DNA of 64,000 bases, taken from positions 219,094 to 283,093 of the forward strand of contig NZ_NIPW01000004.1 in assembly GCF_002196855.1 (NCBI RefSeq), read 5' to 3'. Below the pieces are notes generated by a model, which saw only the letters and a list, made by a program, of their open reading frames with translations, did no database searches and had not been told where the DNA came from. The stretch comes from Haematobacter genomosp. 1 (GTDB taxonomy: Bacteria > Pseudomonadota > Alphaproteobacteria > Rhodobacterales > Rhodobacteraceae). The number at the start of each line of letters is the position of its first letter. Position 1 is the first letter of the stretch. This document shows positions 16,247 through 24,908 of this stretch, one piece after another. A program made the translations under genes and the position numbers.

Positions 16247-17229
16247 ACGGCAAGCCCGCCCGACTCACCTTGATGGAGCGCTGGATCTCCGCCTTTCTGG
16301 AGGCCGAGGCGGCAGAGCGCGACGCGGCCCGGAACACGCGTCTCGCCTACGGACGGGATCTGAAGGATTTTGCGGGCTGGCTCGCGCGGCGAGAGCTGGA
16401 CTTTCTGACCGCGGGCCGCACCGATGTGGAGGACTATCTCGTCTTCTGCGAGGCGCAGGGCCTGTCCCGCGCCACCCGCGCGCGGCGGCTGGCCGCGATC
16501 CGTCAGCTTTACCGTTTCGCCGTCGATGACGGTCTGCGCGAGGATCACCCTGCCATCCGCATCACAGGCCCCGGCCGGGATCAGCGTCTGCCCGGCACCC
16601 TCAGCGTGGCGGAGGTGGAGCGGCTGCTCGACGCCGCACGCGGTTTCGGCAAGACGGAGGGGGAGCGGCTCCGCAACGCCTGCCTCATGGAAGTGCTCTA
16701 TGCGACGGGGATGCGCGTCTCGGAGCTGGTGAGTCTGCCCGTTTCCGGTGCCCGTGGCGATCCGCGGATGCTGCTGGTCCGCGGCAAGGGTGGGCGGGAG
16801 CGGATGGTGCCGCTCTCCACCCCCGCACGGGAGGCGCTGATCACCTGGCTCGCCCACCGCGACGCAGGGGAGGAAAGCGAGAGGCTGGCGGGCCGTGCGC
16901 CCTCCCGCTACCTGTTCCCCTCCTTCGGGCGCGAAGGGCACCTGACACGGATCCATTTCCACACGCTCATCAAGCGGTTCGCCGTGGCGGCGGGCGTCGA
17001 TCCCGCTCAGGTCACGCCTCACACGCTTCGCCACGCCTTCGCCACCCATCTGCTGGAGCGCGGGGCTGACCTGCGGGTGATCCAGACCCTGCTCGGCCAT
17101 GCCGACCTCGCCACCACGGAGATCTATACGCATGTGGTGGAGGAGCGGCTGAAGGAACTGGTCCTGACCCGCCATCCGCTCGCCCGGACAGCCGGGGATC
17201 CCCCCCCGGCCGAAGCGGACGACGACTGA
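16243..17229 (+). CDS. xerD: Site-specific tyrosine recombinase XerD
   Basis: A protein of 328 residues. An N-terminal SAM-like core-binding domain (about 12-95) precedes the catalytic domain with all expected residues: Arg158 (TGMRVSEL), Lys182 (RGKGGRER), His260/Arg263 (TPHTLRHAFATHLL), His286 (LLGHADLATTEIY) and Tyr295. XerC and XerD resolve chromosome dimers at dif at the septum under FtsK. The sequence is a housekeeping Xer type rather than a phage integrase. Neighbours are not mobile genes, and the start overlaps the preceding stop by 4 bases. XerC is a possible alternative label. Confidence 0.93.
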   Translation: MNGKPARLTLMERWISAFLEAEAAERDAARNTRLAYGRDLKDFAGWLARRELDFLTAGRTDVEDYLVFCEAQGLSRATRARRLAAIRQLYRFAVDDGLREDHPAIRITGPGRDQRLPGTLSVAEVERLLDAARGFGKTEGERLRNACLMEVLYATGMRVSELVSLPVSGARGDPRMLLVRGKGGRERMVPLSTPAREALITWLAHRDAGEESERLAGRAPSRYLFPSFGREGHLTRIHFHTLIKRFAVAAGVDPAQVTPHTLRHAFATHLLERGADLRVIQTLLGHADLATTEIYTHVVEERLKELVLTRHPLARTAGDPPPAEADDD

Positions 17230-17330
17230 CAGGACAATGCGCGCCAAGGGAAGGCGGCCCACGAACGGCGCGCGATCAGGCTGCAAACCGGACCGCGTTG
17301 CCGGGATCATCGGGCCGGTCTGCCGGTATC

Positions 17331-17385
17331 GATCAGATCACCATCCCGATCAGATCACCATCCCGATCAGATCACCGCCTCGATC
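17331..17385. repeat. Tandem 17-bp repeat rich in GATC
   Basis: The unit GATCAGATCACCATCCC occurs twice exactly (17331-17347, 17348-17364), and a third, partial copy begins at 17365. Its first 12 bases are conserved, then a further GATC lies at 17382. Seven GATC tetranucleotides fall within 55 bases. On the minus strand each copy contains GGTGATCTGATC, which is the end of the TPP enzyme gene with its stop codon. The array therefore looks like a local duplication of that gene's 3' end. Confidence 0.8.
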
Positions 17386-18977
17386 AGGAACGGACCTTCG
17401 CGCGACAGGGCGGCGCGGAGCGCGGCACTGAAGGCTTTCGGCGTCTCCACCCGTGCGCCCTCCACACCCAAGCCCGCCGCCAGCGTCACCCAGTCGATAT
17501 CGGGATTGCCCAGATCGAGCATCCGCGTGGCATTCACGCCCGGCGCGCCGGCGCCGACATTCGCAAGTTCCCCCCGCAGAATGGCATATTCGCGATTGGC
17601 ATAGATGATGTTGACGATGTTCAGCCGCTCCCGCGCCTGCGTCCACAAGGCCTGAACGGTGTACATGCCGCTGCCATCCGCCTGCATGGCGATCACCTTC
17701 CGCCCCGGCGCACCGATGGCGGCCCCGGTCGCCATCGGAAGACCCTCGCCGATGGCACCGCCGGTTAACGCAAGCAGGTCATGCGGCGCGGCGGAGGCCG
17801 TCAGCGGAGCGATCTCCGCCCCCGAGGTGATCGCCTCGTTGATGATGACGGCGCCTTCGGGCAGCAGCGCGCCGACCGCCTGTGCAATCGCGCGCGGGGT
17901 CAGCGCACCGTCATCCTCCGGCAGAGCAGGCGGAGAGAACGGAGAGAGCTTCGCCCGCGCGGACGCCGGGAGCGAGAGGGCGCTCGCAACGCCCTCCAGC
18001 GCCTCCAGCATGTCCTGACCGGGTTCGGCGAGGGTGAGCACCTCGCAGCCCGGCGGCACGAGGCTCCCCGGCTTGCCAGGATAGGCGAAGAAGGCGACCG
18101 GCGCACGTGCGCCGACGAGGATCATCACCTCCACCCCTTCCACTGCCTTCAGAGCGAGATCGACCGGATAGGGCCTGCATGGGATATCCACCCGCCCCGC
18201 CCCGCGCGCGATGCGGCGGTTCGACTGTTCGGCCATCAGCCGCGCACCCGTCGCCTCGGCGATACGTCCGGCGGCCTCCAGCGGATCGGCCAGCAGCGCG
18301 CTGTCACCAAGGAGCAAAAGCACCTTCTTGCCGCTGCGAAGGGCACGGCCAGCGGCTTCTACCGCGGCGGAGGGAACGCGCGGGCGGCGCGGCGCGGCAG
18401 GTGTCACAAGGGCCGCGTCAGACGGCCCCCAGGCCACGTCCGCCGGCAGGATCAGCGTGGCGATACCGCCCGGCTCTCCCCGCGCGGCAACGATCGCATC
18501 GGCTGTATCGCGGGAAACGGTGCCGTGGCTGACCCGGCGCACCCAGTTCGACATGGGCCGCGCGAGGCTGTCGATATCGCTGGTGAGCGGCGCATCAAGG
18601 GCGAGGTGATAGCCCGCGTGATCCCCCACGACGTTGATCATCGGCGTGCGCGCCCGACGCGCGTTGTGCAGGTTGGCCAGCCCGTTCGCGAGCCCCGGCC
18701 CGGTATGAAGCAATGTCGTGGCCGGTTTGCCGGCCATACGGGCATATCCGTCCGCGGCGCCCGTCACCACGCCTTCGAACAGGCCGAGCACGCAGCGCAT
18801 CGCCGGTTTGCGGTCAAGCGCGGCCACGAAATGCATTTCCGATGTGCCGGGGTTGGCAAAGCAGGTATCGACCCCGGCTGCCAGAAGCGTGTCGCAGAGA
18901 CTGTCCGCCCCCGTGCTGCCGGGTTTACCCTCTGCCGAAAGGCGCTGCGCAGCATCCTTCATCTCCGGCCTGTCCAT
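17367..18977 (-). CDS. Thiamine diphosphate-dependent enzyme of the acetolactate synthase/benzoylformate decarboxylase family
   Basis: A protein of 536 residues with the three-domain ThDP enzyme layout. The N-terminal pyrimidine-binding domain has FANPGTSEM, then the activating Glu in FEGVVTGAADGYARM, then LLHTGPGLANGLAN. The central domain has VLLLLGDSALLADPLEAA. The C-terminal domain has GGAIGEGLPMATGAAIG and a diphosphate/Mg motif QADGSGMYTVQALWTQ in which the usual GDG is ADG, followed by IIYANREYAIL. The true substrate is unclear: no small ilvH subunit is adjacent and no aromatic catabolism genes are near. The start at 18977 has AGGAGC upstream. It converges on xerD across the GATC repeat. 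Confidence 0.82.
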   Translation of the reverse strand: MDRPEMKDAAQRLSAEGKPGSTGADSLCDTLLAAGVDTCFANPGTSEMHFVAALDRKPAMRCVLGLFEGVVTGAADGYARMAGKPATTLLHTGPGLANGLANLHNARRARTPMINVVGDHAGYHLALDAPLTSDIDSLARPMSNWVRRVSHGTVSRDTADAIVAARGEPGGIATLILPADVAWGPSDAALVTPAAPRRPRVPSAAVEAAGRALRSGKKVLLLLGDSALLADPLEAAGRIAEATGARLMAEQSNRRIARGAGRVDIPCRPYPVDLALKAVEGVEVMILVGARAPVAFFAYPGKPGSLVPPGCEVLTLAEPGQDMLEALEGVASALSLPASARAKLSPFSPPALPEDDGALTPRAIAQAVGALLPEGAVIINEAITSGAEIAPLTASAAPHDLLALTGGAIGEGLPMATGAAIGAPGRKVIAMQADGSGMYTVQALWTQARERLNIVNIIYANREYAILRGELANVGAGAPGVNATRMLDLGNPDIDWVTLAAGLGVEGARVETPKAFSAALRAALSREGPFLIEAVI

Positions 18978-19164
18978 TCCCTGCTCCTTCTCCCCTTGTC
19001 GCCGCCAAACCCGACAGCGAGTCGGCGGCATCCTAGACCGGGGAGGGTGAAAGATCCCATAGCGGAGCGTGCGCTGTCACGGCTTTATCCGGGCGGGGCC
19101 GGATACTTGCCTTTGGAAGCCGACGGGAGGATAAGCTCTGCCCTTTCCAGACAGGTCCGCACCG

Positions 19165-20259
19165 ATGTCCTCCCGCCCTGCCCGCGCGCTCACCACCCTG
19201 GCCGATCTTAGCAGCGAAGGGCTGATCCCCGAAGCTTTGGAGGCGCCCCTGGCTCCGGTGGCGGAGGCGTTCCGCATCCGTCTTACCCCCGCCGTGCAAC
19301 AATCGCTGGGCGAGACGGCGGCGCCAGGGGTGGCGCTGCAGTATGTGCCCACGACGGCAGAGCTGACCATCCGGCCGGAGGAACTGGCCGACCCCATAGG
19401 CGATGCGGCCCACAGCCCGGTAAAGGGGCTCACGCACCGCTACCCCGACCGGGTCATCCTCCACATCACCCAGACCTGCGAGGTCTATTGCCGTTTCTGC
19501 TTCCGACGGGAGGCGGTGGGCGGCGCCGGCACCTTGACCGAGGCGGAGGTGGAGGCGGCGCTGGCCTATGTGGCCCAGCATCCGGCGATCTGGGAAGTGA
19601 TCCTGACGGGGGGCGACCCGATGGTCCTGTCCGCCCGGCGCATCGGGCAGATCCTCTCCCGCATCGCCGCTATCCCGCATGTGGAGATCATCCGCTTCCA
19701 CACCCGCGTTCCCGTGGTGGCCCCGGAACGGATCGACGACGCCCTGCTCGGCGCGTTGAAGATCCGGCCTCAGGTCATGGTCGTCGTCCATACAAACCAC
19801 CCGGCTGAGATGACCGCGGAGGCGGCGGGTGCGCTCTCTCGCCTTGCGGGCGCGGGGATCGTCCTACGGTCGCAGAGCGTCCTGCTCCGCGGCGTGAACG
19901 ACGATGCCGACACGCTGGAGGCCCTGTTCCGCGGGCTGGTCCGCAACCGGGTGCAGCCCTACTACCTCCACCATTGCGACCTTGCACGCGGCACGGGGCA
20001 TTTCCGCACGACGATAGGCGAGGGGCAGAAGCTGATGGCGGAGCTGCGCGGGCGGCTCTCCGGTCACTGCCTGCCGATCTACGTGCTCGACATTCCCGGC
20101 GGCTACGGCAAGGTGCCGATCGGACCGGGCTATGTCGCGGAAGGCGCGGAACCGGGACGCCATGTCGTGACGGACCCGAAGGGCGGGGAGCACGACTATC
20201 GCGATCCGCCCCGTCTGGCGGAGCCGGCTCCGGCAGAATGCCCGTCCCCTATCGGCTGA
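19165..20259 (+). CDS. Lysine 2,3-aminomutase-like radical SAM protein (KamA/EpmB family)
   Basis: A protein of 364 residues. The radical SAM cluster motif CEVYCRFC gives Cys105, Cys109 and Cys112. After it come the LTGGDPMVL SAM-binding stretch, a FHTRVPVV segment, and a PLP-binding lysine, probably Lys316, in DIPGGYGKVPI. The family isomerises alpha-lysine to beta-lysine, for lysine catabolism (KamA) or for modifying elongation factor P (EpmB). The short length fits EpmB-like members, but no efp or epmA gene is visible nearby. Its stop forms a hairpin with that of ugpC. Confidence 0.85.
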   Translation: MSSRPARALTTLADLSSEGLIPEALEAPLAPVAEAFRIRLTPAVQQSLGETAAPGVALQYVPTTAELTIRPEELADPIGDAAHSPVKGLTHRYPDRVILHITQTCEVYCRFCFRREAVGGAGTLTEAEVEAALAYVAQHPAIWEVILTGGDPMVLSARRIGQILSRIAAIPHVEIIRFHTRVPVVAPERIDDALLGALKIRPQVMVVVHTNHPAEMTAEAAGALSRLAGAGIVLRSQSVLLRGVNDDADTLEALFRGLVRNRVQPYYLHHCDLARGTGHFRTTIGEGQKLMAELRGRLSGHCLPIYVLDIPGGYGKVPIGPGYVAEGAEPGRHVVTDPKGGEHDYRDPPRLAEPAPAECPSPIG

Positions 20260-20279
20260 CGGCCCCTGAAAGGGGTCAG
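20256..20279. terminator. Convergent hairpin formed by two stop regions
   Basis: CTGAC and CCCCT pair with AGGGG and TCAG around a GAA loop, with a two-base bulge. The stop codon of the aminomutase-like gene lies in the left arm and that of ugpC in the right arm. Confidence 0.5.
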
Positions 20280-21349
20280 GGTTCGCGGCGGCGGCCGGTC
20301 TCGCTGTCGAAGAAATGGGCCTCGCCCGGCGCGGCAGCAATACGGAGCCTGTCCCCTTCCGCCACGCGCGTATGCCCGGGAAGCCGCACGACGAAGCCGG
20401 GCACCTCCGGCCCCGCACCCGGCAGGCGCGCGTGGACATAGGCATCCGCCCCCAGCGTCTCCACGGCAAAGGCGGTGACATCGAGACCTGGCGCATCCTC
20501 CCCCACCAGCCGCACATGTTCCGGCCGGAGACCAAAGGTCAGCGGACCGGCAGGCACGGTGTCGGCCAGCGGCAGAAGGCCACCGCCGGGAAGCTGCACA
20601 CCACCCGCGGCAGCAGTCCCGGGCAGGAGGTTCATTGCGGGCGAGCCGATGAAACCCGCGACGAAAGCCGTGGCCGGCCTGTCATAGATCGCCATGGGGG
20701 TGTCGATCTGCTCCGCCACACCGGCATTCATCACGATCAGACGGTCGGCCAACGTCATCGCCTCAACCTGATCGTGGGTGACGTATAGCGTGGTGGTGTT
20801 GACGGTGCGCTGCAACTCCTTGATCTGCAGGCGCATCTGAACGCGCAGCTTTGCATCGAGGTTGGAAAGCGGCTCATCCAGCAGGAAGGCCGCCGGATCG
20901 CGCACCAGCGCCCGCCCCATCGCGACGCGCTGCCGTTGACCGCCCGACAACTGGCGCGGCTTGCGGTCAAGATACGGCTCCAGCTCCAGCATCTTCGCGG
21001 CGCGGCTCACACGCTCCGCGATCTCCGCCTTCGACAGCCCAGCGATCTTCAGCCCGTAAGCCATATTGTCCCGCACGCTCATATGCGGATAGAGCGCGTA
21101 GTTCTGGAACACCATGGCGATGTCCCGCTCCCGCGGTTCCAGATCGTTGACGACACGGCCGTCGATGGAAACGGTGCCGCCCGTGATCCTCTCCAGTCCA
21201 GCGACCATGCGCAGCAGCGTGGACTTGCCGCAGCCGGAAGGGCCGACGATCACGATGAACTCGCCATCCGCGATGTCGATTGAGACACCATGGATGACCT
21301 CCTGCGGCCCGTAGGATTTGCGCAGGTCGGATAGGGTGATGCGGGCCAT
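20276..21349 (-). CDS. ugpC: sn-Glycerol-3-phosphate ABC transporter ATP-binding protein
   Basis: A protein of 357 residues of the CUT1/MalK type. It has Walker [10 protein letters not shown] (36-44), Q-loop [12 protein letters not shown], signature [15 protein letters not shown] near 134 and Walker [12 protein letters not shown] near 153. The switch histidine is in YVTHDQVEA, and a C-terminal regulatory TOBE domain has GLRPEHVRL. It powers the UgpAE permease. The start at 21349 overlaps the ugpE stop by one base (TAATG). It is the last gene of ugpBAEC. Confidence 0.93.
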   Translation of the reverse strand: MARITLSDLRKSYGPQEVIHGVSIDIADGEFIVIVGPSGCGKSTLLRMVAGLERITGGTVSIDGRVVNDLEPRERDIAMVFQNYALYPHMSVRDNMAYGLKIAGLSKAEIAERVSRAAKMLELEPYLDRKPRQLSGGQRQRVAMGRALVRDPAAFLLDEPLSNLDAKLRVQMRLQIKELQRTVNTTTLYVTHDQVEAMTLADRLIVMNAGVAEQIDTPMAIYDRPATAFVAGFIGSPAMNLLPGTAAAGGVQLPGGGLLPLADTVPAGPLTFGLRPEHVRLVGEDAPGLDVTAFAVETLGADAYVHARLPGAGPEVPGFVVRLPGHTRVAEGDRLRIAAAPGEAHFFDSETGRRREP

Positions 21350-22209
21350 TATTTCTCCGTCTCGACGAGGCCCTTCACGAACCACCGCTGCATCAGCACG
21401 ACCACGAGGATCGGAGGCAGCATGGCCAGGACCGCGGTCACCATCACAAGGTGCCAGGGGGTATCCGCATCGGCGAAGGAGATCATCTTCCTCAGCGCGA
21501 TAACGATGGTGTTCATGTCGTTGGAATTCGTCACCAGCAGCGGCCAGAGATACTGGGTCCAGCCGTAGATGAACAGGATGACGAACAACGCGGCGATATT
21601 GGTATAGGAAAGCGGCAGCAGGATATCCTTGAAGAAGCGCCACGGCCCGGCGCCATCCACCCGAGCGGCCTCCAGCAATTCGTTCGGGATGGTCATGAAG
21701 AATTGCCGGAACAGCAGCGTCGCTGTGGCGGAAGCGATGAGCGGCAGGATCAGCCCGGCATAGGTGTCGATCAGGTTGAGGTCCACCATCACCTTGTAGG
21801 TAGGCAGAATCCGCACCTCCACCGGAAGCATCAAGGTGATGAAAATCACCCAGAAGCACACCATGCGCAGCGGGAAGCGGAAGAACACGATGGCATAGGC
21901 GGAGGCGAGCGAGATCACGATCTTGCCAATCGCGATACCCAGAGCCACCACGGTGGTGTTGAACAGCAGCCACCCCACGCTGACCCCGCCGATGCGCGAA
22001 ACCCCGCCCGACAGCGCGTCACGGTAGTTCTCCACCGCTTCCGGCCCCGGAACAAGAGGCAGCGGCGGGCGAAGGATCGTCATCAGAGAATGCGTGGAGG
22101 CGACCCAGACGTAATAGATCGGGAACGCCACGACCGCGACGGCCAGGATCATCCACAGATGCGCCCAGGCGCGGGATCGGGGGGTGGAGCCTACCGGTTC
22201 CTCAACCAT
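21349..22209 (-). CDS. ugpE: sn-Glycerol-3-phosphate ABC transporter permease UgpE
   Basis: A protein of 286 residues with six predicted membrane helices. The binding-protein-dependent transport inner-membrane loop has the EAA motif, [23 protein letters not shown], near residue 180. A long periplasmic stretch lies between helices 1 and 2, as in CUT1 permeases. The product pairs with UgpA in the inner membrane and couples to UgpC. The first bases overlap the end of ugpA by 8, and the stop overlaps the ugpC start. Confidence 0.92.
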   Translation of the reverse strand: MVEEPVGSTPRSRAWAHLWMILAVAVVAFPIYYVWVASTHSLMTILRPPLPLVPGPEAVENYRDALSGGVSRIGGVSVGWLLFNTTVVALGIAIGKIVISLASAYAIVFFRFPLRMVCFWVIFITLMLPVEVRILPTYKVMVDLNLIDTYAGLILPLIASATATLLFRQFFMTIPNELLEAARVDGAGPWRFFKDILLPLSYTNIAALFVILFIYGWTQYLWPLLVTNSNDMNTIVIALRKMISFADADTPWHLVMVTAVLAMLPPILVVVLMQRWFVKGLVETEK

Positions 22210-23083
22210 AGTGAACCCTCCGTTCGATGTAGCGGAACTGGAAGGCGGTCAGCGCGATGACGATCACCATGAGGATCACCGATTGCGCAGCCGAAGAGCC
22301 GAGCTGAAGGTTGACGAAGCCGTCGTTGTAAACCTTGTAAACCAGCGTCTCCGTCGCCTTGCCTGGCCCGCCGCCCGTTACGGCATGGATGATGCCGAAG
22401 GTATCGAACAGCGCATAGACCGTGTTGACCACCAGCAGGAAGAAGGTCGTGGGCGCCAGAAGCGGAAAGACGATCGTCCAGAACCGCCGTATGGGACGCG
22501 CGCCGTCGATGGCTGCGGCCTCCAGCAGCGAGCGGGGAATCGCCTGGAGCCCCGCCACGAAGAACAGGAAATTGTAGCTGACCTGCTTCCAGCTCGCCGC
22601 CGCGACGACAAGCGTCATCGCCTGTCCGCCGTTCAGCAGCGGATCCCAGTGCAGGCCCATCTGCCGGAGCGGCCAGGCGAGCGTGCCGAAGGAGGGGTTG
22701 AACATGAAAAGCCACAGCATCCCGGCAATTGCCGGGGCGACCGCATAGGGCCAGATCATCATGGTTCGATAGAAGCCCCGGCCCCGCACGACCTTCTCCG
22801 CCTGCACGGCAAGGAGCAGCGCGATGCCCATCGACAGGAATGCCGTTGCCACGGAAAATACCGCGGTCACCTTCAGGCTGTTCAGGTAGGCGGGATCGGA
22901 CAGCACCCTGCGGAAGTTCGCAAAGCCCACGAAGGTGGTTTTCAGCCCGAAGGGATCCTCGCGCAGCATGGACTGCCAGAGCGCCTGTCCGGCCGGCCAG
23001 TAGAAGAAGATCGCGGTTATGACGAGTTGCGGAAGGACCAGCAAGAGGGGCAGCAGCCGGTGGGGAAAGACGACCCTGTTCAT
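22202..23083 (-). CDS. ugpA: sn-Glycerol-3-phosphate ABC transporter permease UgpA
   Basis: A protein of 293 residues with six hydrophobic segments, the first at about 10-30. It has the EAA loop [23 protein letters not shown] near residue 200, and [17 protein letters not shown] in the middle, as in UgpA and MalF-type permeases. It forms the inner-membrane channel with UgpE. It follows ugpB after 55 bases in the same transcription unit. Confidence 0.92.
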   Translation of the reverse strand: MNRVVFPHRLLPLLLVLPQLVITAIFFYWPAGQALWQSMLREDPFGLKTTFVGFANFRRVLSDPAYLNSLKVTAVFSVATAFLSMGIALLLAVQAEKVVRGRGFYRTMMIWPYAVAPAIAGMLWLFMFNPSFGTLAWPLRQMGLHWDPLLNGGQAMTLVVAAASWKQVSYNFLFFVAGLQAIPRSLLEAAAIDGARPIRRFWTIVFPLLAPTTFFLLVVNTVYALFDTFGIIHAVTGGGPGKATETLVYKVYNDGFVNLQLGSSAAQSVILMVIVIALTAFQFRYIERRVHYG

Positions 23084-23138
23084 TCAGGACTCCGGTAAGG
23101 TCCGCCCGCCGCCGGACGGACCCGCTTCATTTACGCGC

Positions 23139-24437
23139 TCAGTTGCCCAGCGCCTGACGGATCGCGGCATTGCCCCGCTCGACGGCATTATCGAGCGCCT
23201 GTTGCGCCGTCTGCTGACCGGCGAGCATCTTCTCGAACTCCTCGTTCTCGATGTCGCGGACCTGCGGCAGGTTGACCAGACGAACGCCCTTGGAATTCTC
23301 CGTCGGAGCCTTGCCCATCATCTGCAGGATCGGCGTCTCCCGGCCGGGATTCTTGTCATAGAAGCCGCTGGCCTTCGTCGCCTCATAGGCTTTCAGCGTC
23401 ACCGGCAGGTAGCCCGAAGTCTGATGCAGGTATTCCTGCACCTCCGTCTGCGACAGGTACTGGAAGAAGGCCGCGACGCCCTTGTAGATTTCATCAGACT
23501 TGCCGCCCATCACCCACAGGCTCGCCCCGCCGGGTGTCGTGTTCTGCGGTGCTCCGGGCGCATCGCTGTCATAGGGCAGCTGACCGATGCCGTAGTTCAT
23601 GCCCGATTTGACGATATCTCCGAGCCCGCCCGAAGATTCGGTCAGGATCCCGCATTCGCCGGACAGGAAGATCTGCTTGGCCTCCGATGTCCGCCCACCG
23701 TAGCGGAACGCCCCTTCCTTGGCGAGATCGGCGATCGCCTGGAAGTGGTTCACGTAGATCGGCGCGTTGATCTTGAGTTCCACGTCCGAACCGGCAAGCC
23801 CGTTTTCATTGGTGCCGAAGGAGACGTTGTTCCAGGCCGCAAAATTCTCGGTATGAATCCAGGTGAGCCAAGTGGAGGTATAACCACAGGGCGCGGCCCC
23901 GGAAGCCTTGATCTTGCGCGCAGCGTCCCAGACTTCGTTCCATGTCTTCGGCGGCGCGTTCGGATCCAGCCCGGCTTTCTCGAACACGTCCTTGTTGTAG
24001 TAGAGGATGGGCGAGGAGGAGTTGTAGGGGAAGGACAGCATCGTCCCGTCGGGCTTGGAATAATAGGCCACGATCCCCGGCAGGTATTGCGATTTGTCGA
24101 ATGCCGCGCCCGCATCCGTCAGAACATCCGCCACCGGCTTGATCGCGCCTTCTGCGGCCATCATGACGCCCGTTCCGACGTCGAACACCTGAATGATGTC
24201 AGGGGACTGACCAGCCCGGAAGGCGGCAATGCCGGCGTTCAGCGTCTCGGGATAGGTGCCCTTGAATACCGGCTGGAGTTCGTAATCGGACTGTGAGGCA
24301 TTGAAATCGCTGGCGATCTTGTTGACCACTTCCGAGTTCGCGCCCGTCATCGCATGCCACCAGCTGATCTGGGTCTTGGCCTCGACGCTCAACGGGACGA
24401 GGGCGATCGTCGCTGCGAGAATTGCCTTCAGTGTCAT
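23139..24437 (-). CDS. ugpB: sn-Glycerol-3-phosphate periplasmic binding protein
   Basis: A protein of 432 residues. Residues 1-20 form a signal peptide (ILAATIALVPLSVEA). The mature part begins with the WWHAMTG stretch and closely follows known UgpB from Escherichia coli in remembered segments: GIAAFRAGQSPDIIQVFDVGT, FPYNSSSPILYYN, GLDPNAPPKTW, GGASLWVM, TSGYLPVT, and ALDNAVERGN at the end. This supports glycerol-3-phosphate or glycerophosphodiester import rather than a generic sugar. ATG 24437 has AGGAGG upstream. It is preceded by a long structured leader and a divergent RpiR regulator. Confidence 0.93.
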   Translation of the reverse strand: MTLKAILAATIALVPLSVEAKTQISWWHAMTGANSEVVNKIASDFNASQSDYELQPVFKGTYPETLNAGIAAFRAGQSPDIIQVFDVGTGVMMAAEGAIKPVADVLTDAGAAFDKSQYLPGIVAYYSKPDGTMLSFPYNSSSPILYYNKDVFEKAGLDPNAPPKTWNEVWDAARKIKASGAAPCGYTSTWLTWIHTENFAAWNNVSFGTNENGLAGSDVELKINAPIYVNHFQAIADLAKEGAFRYGGRTSEAKQIFLSGECGILTESSGGLGDIVKSGMNYGIGQLPYDSDAPGAPQNTTPGGASLWVMGGKSDEIYKGVAAFFQYLSQTEVQEYLHQTSGYLPVTLKAYEATKASGFYDKNPGRETPILQMMGKAPTENSKGVRLVNLPQVRDIENEEFEKMLAGQQTAQQALDNAVERGNAAIRQALGN

Positions 24438-24800
24438 TCGGAGGACCTCCTGGGATTCGGTACACGCGGGCTTACGGAAAAGACATGGCAGGTTTGTGAA
24501 AACCCGTCCGGCAAGCGGCATCTGTCAGGAGGGGATGGTTCGATGACACCAGAAAGCGCCACGGCTCTGCTATGCCGGGCGTGTCCATCAGTCATCTGCG
24601 CGAGGGGGACACCCGCAAGGGAGTGAACCCCGGCACCGGAGGGGGCCATTGGCCCACACCTCAAACGGTGCCGGGGAAGCAGACCGGCCACGGCGACCTC
24701 CCCAACCGCGCGTAGCCGGCGAACAACGCCCCGAACCATCCCTCCCCTGGCTGGTGCGTGGAACGTTTGTTCTGCAGTAAACATGACAATTCGTTCCAAA
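24438..24800 (-). ncRNA. Structured 5' leader of the ugpBAEC operon
   Basis: About 360 bases between the presumed promoter and ugpB hold no convincing gene. They contain an exceptional hairpin at 24628-24676. An 11-bp perfect outer stem (CCCCGGCACCG with its complement) continues into GAGG/CCTC and GGGCC/GGCCC with only two 3-base bulges. A second stem pairs GTGTCC (24581-24586) with GGACAC (24607-24612). Known riboswitch consensus elements that I could recall (cobalamin, TPP, glycine, SAM, ykkC) do not match. The strand of the RNA is inferred from the promoter and from ugpB. Confidence 0.4.
24628..24676. other. Very stable 20-bp compound hairpin
   Basis: The arms are 24628-24638 and 24666-24676 (11 bp, perfect), 24639-24642 with 24659-24662, and 24643-24647 with 24651-24655. 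The loop is ATT and the only interruptions are ACA and AAA bulges on one side. It is far more regular than chance in coding-like sequence. Confidence 0.75.
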
Positions 24801-24808
24801 CCTGTCAA
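24759..24808 (-). promoter_or_regulatory. Putative ugp promoter with flanking inverted repeat
   Basis: On the minus strand a TTGACA hexamer lies at 24808-24803, followed 17-18 bases on by CATGTT/ATGTTT. A 7-bp inverted repeat surrounds the promoter: TGGAACG at 24759-24765 and CGTTCCA at 24792-24798, with centres 33 bases apart, about three helical turns. The arms share TGGAA/TTCCA with the palindrome in front of the RpiR gene. Confidence 0.45.
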
Positions 24809-24908
24809 TAGAGAAAGCGGCGGAGCGTATATATGCCCGATATTTGTGCATATATGGACTACAATGCATTAAAAATCGGGAAATCGGCGCTGGTGAGGCA
24901 CCCTGAAA

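Noticed and set aside
16243..17229. Phage or island integrase instead of XerD
   Set aside because: Length and neighbours fit housekeeping XerD. There is no attachment-site duplication, tRNA or phage gene around it.
17331..17385. CRISPR or plasmid iteron array
   Set aside because: The repeats are directly abutting without spacers, number only three, and coincide with a gene end. No cas or replication gene is near.
20276..21973. A longer ugpC start inside ugpE
   Set aside because: The ABC ATPase begins at 21349 with a TAATG junction. The upstream part is ugpE read in another frame.
24541..24720. Cobalamin, TPP or glycine riboswitch in the ugp leader
   Set aside because: The conserved boxes of these classes, as far as I can recall them, are not present on either strand. 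The hairpins were kept as an unclassified structure.
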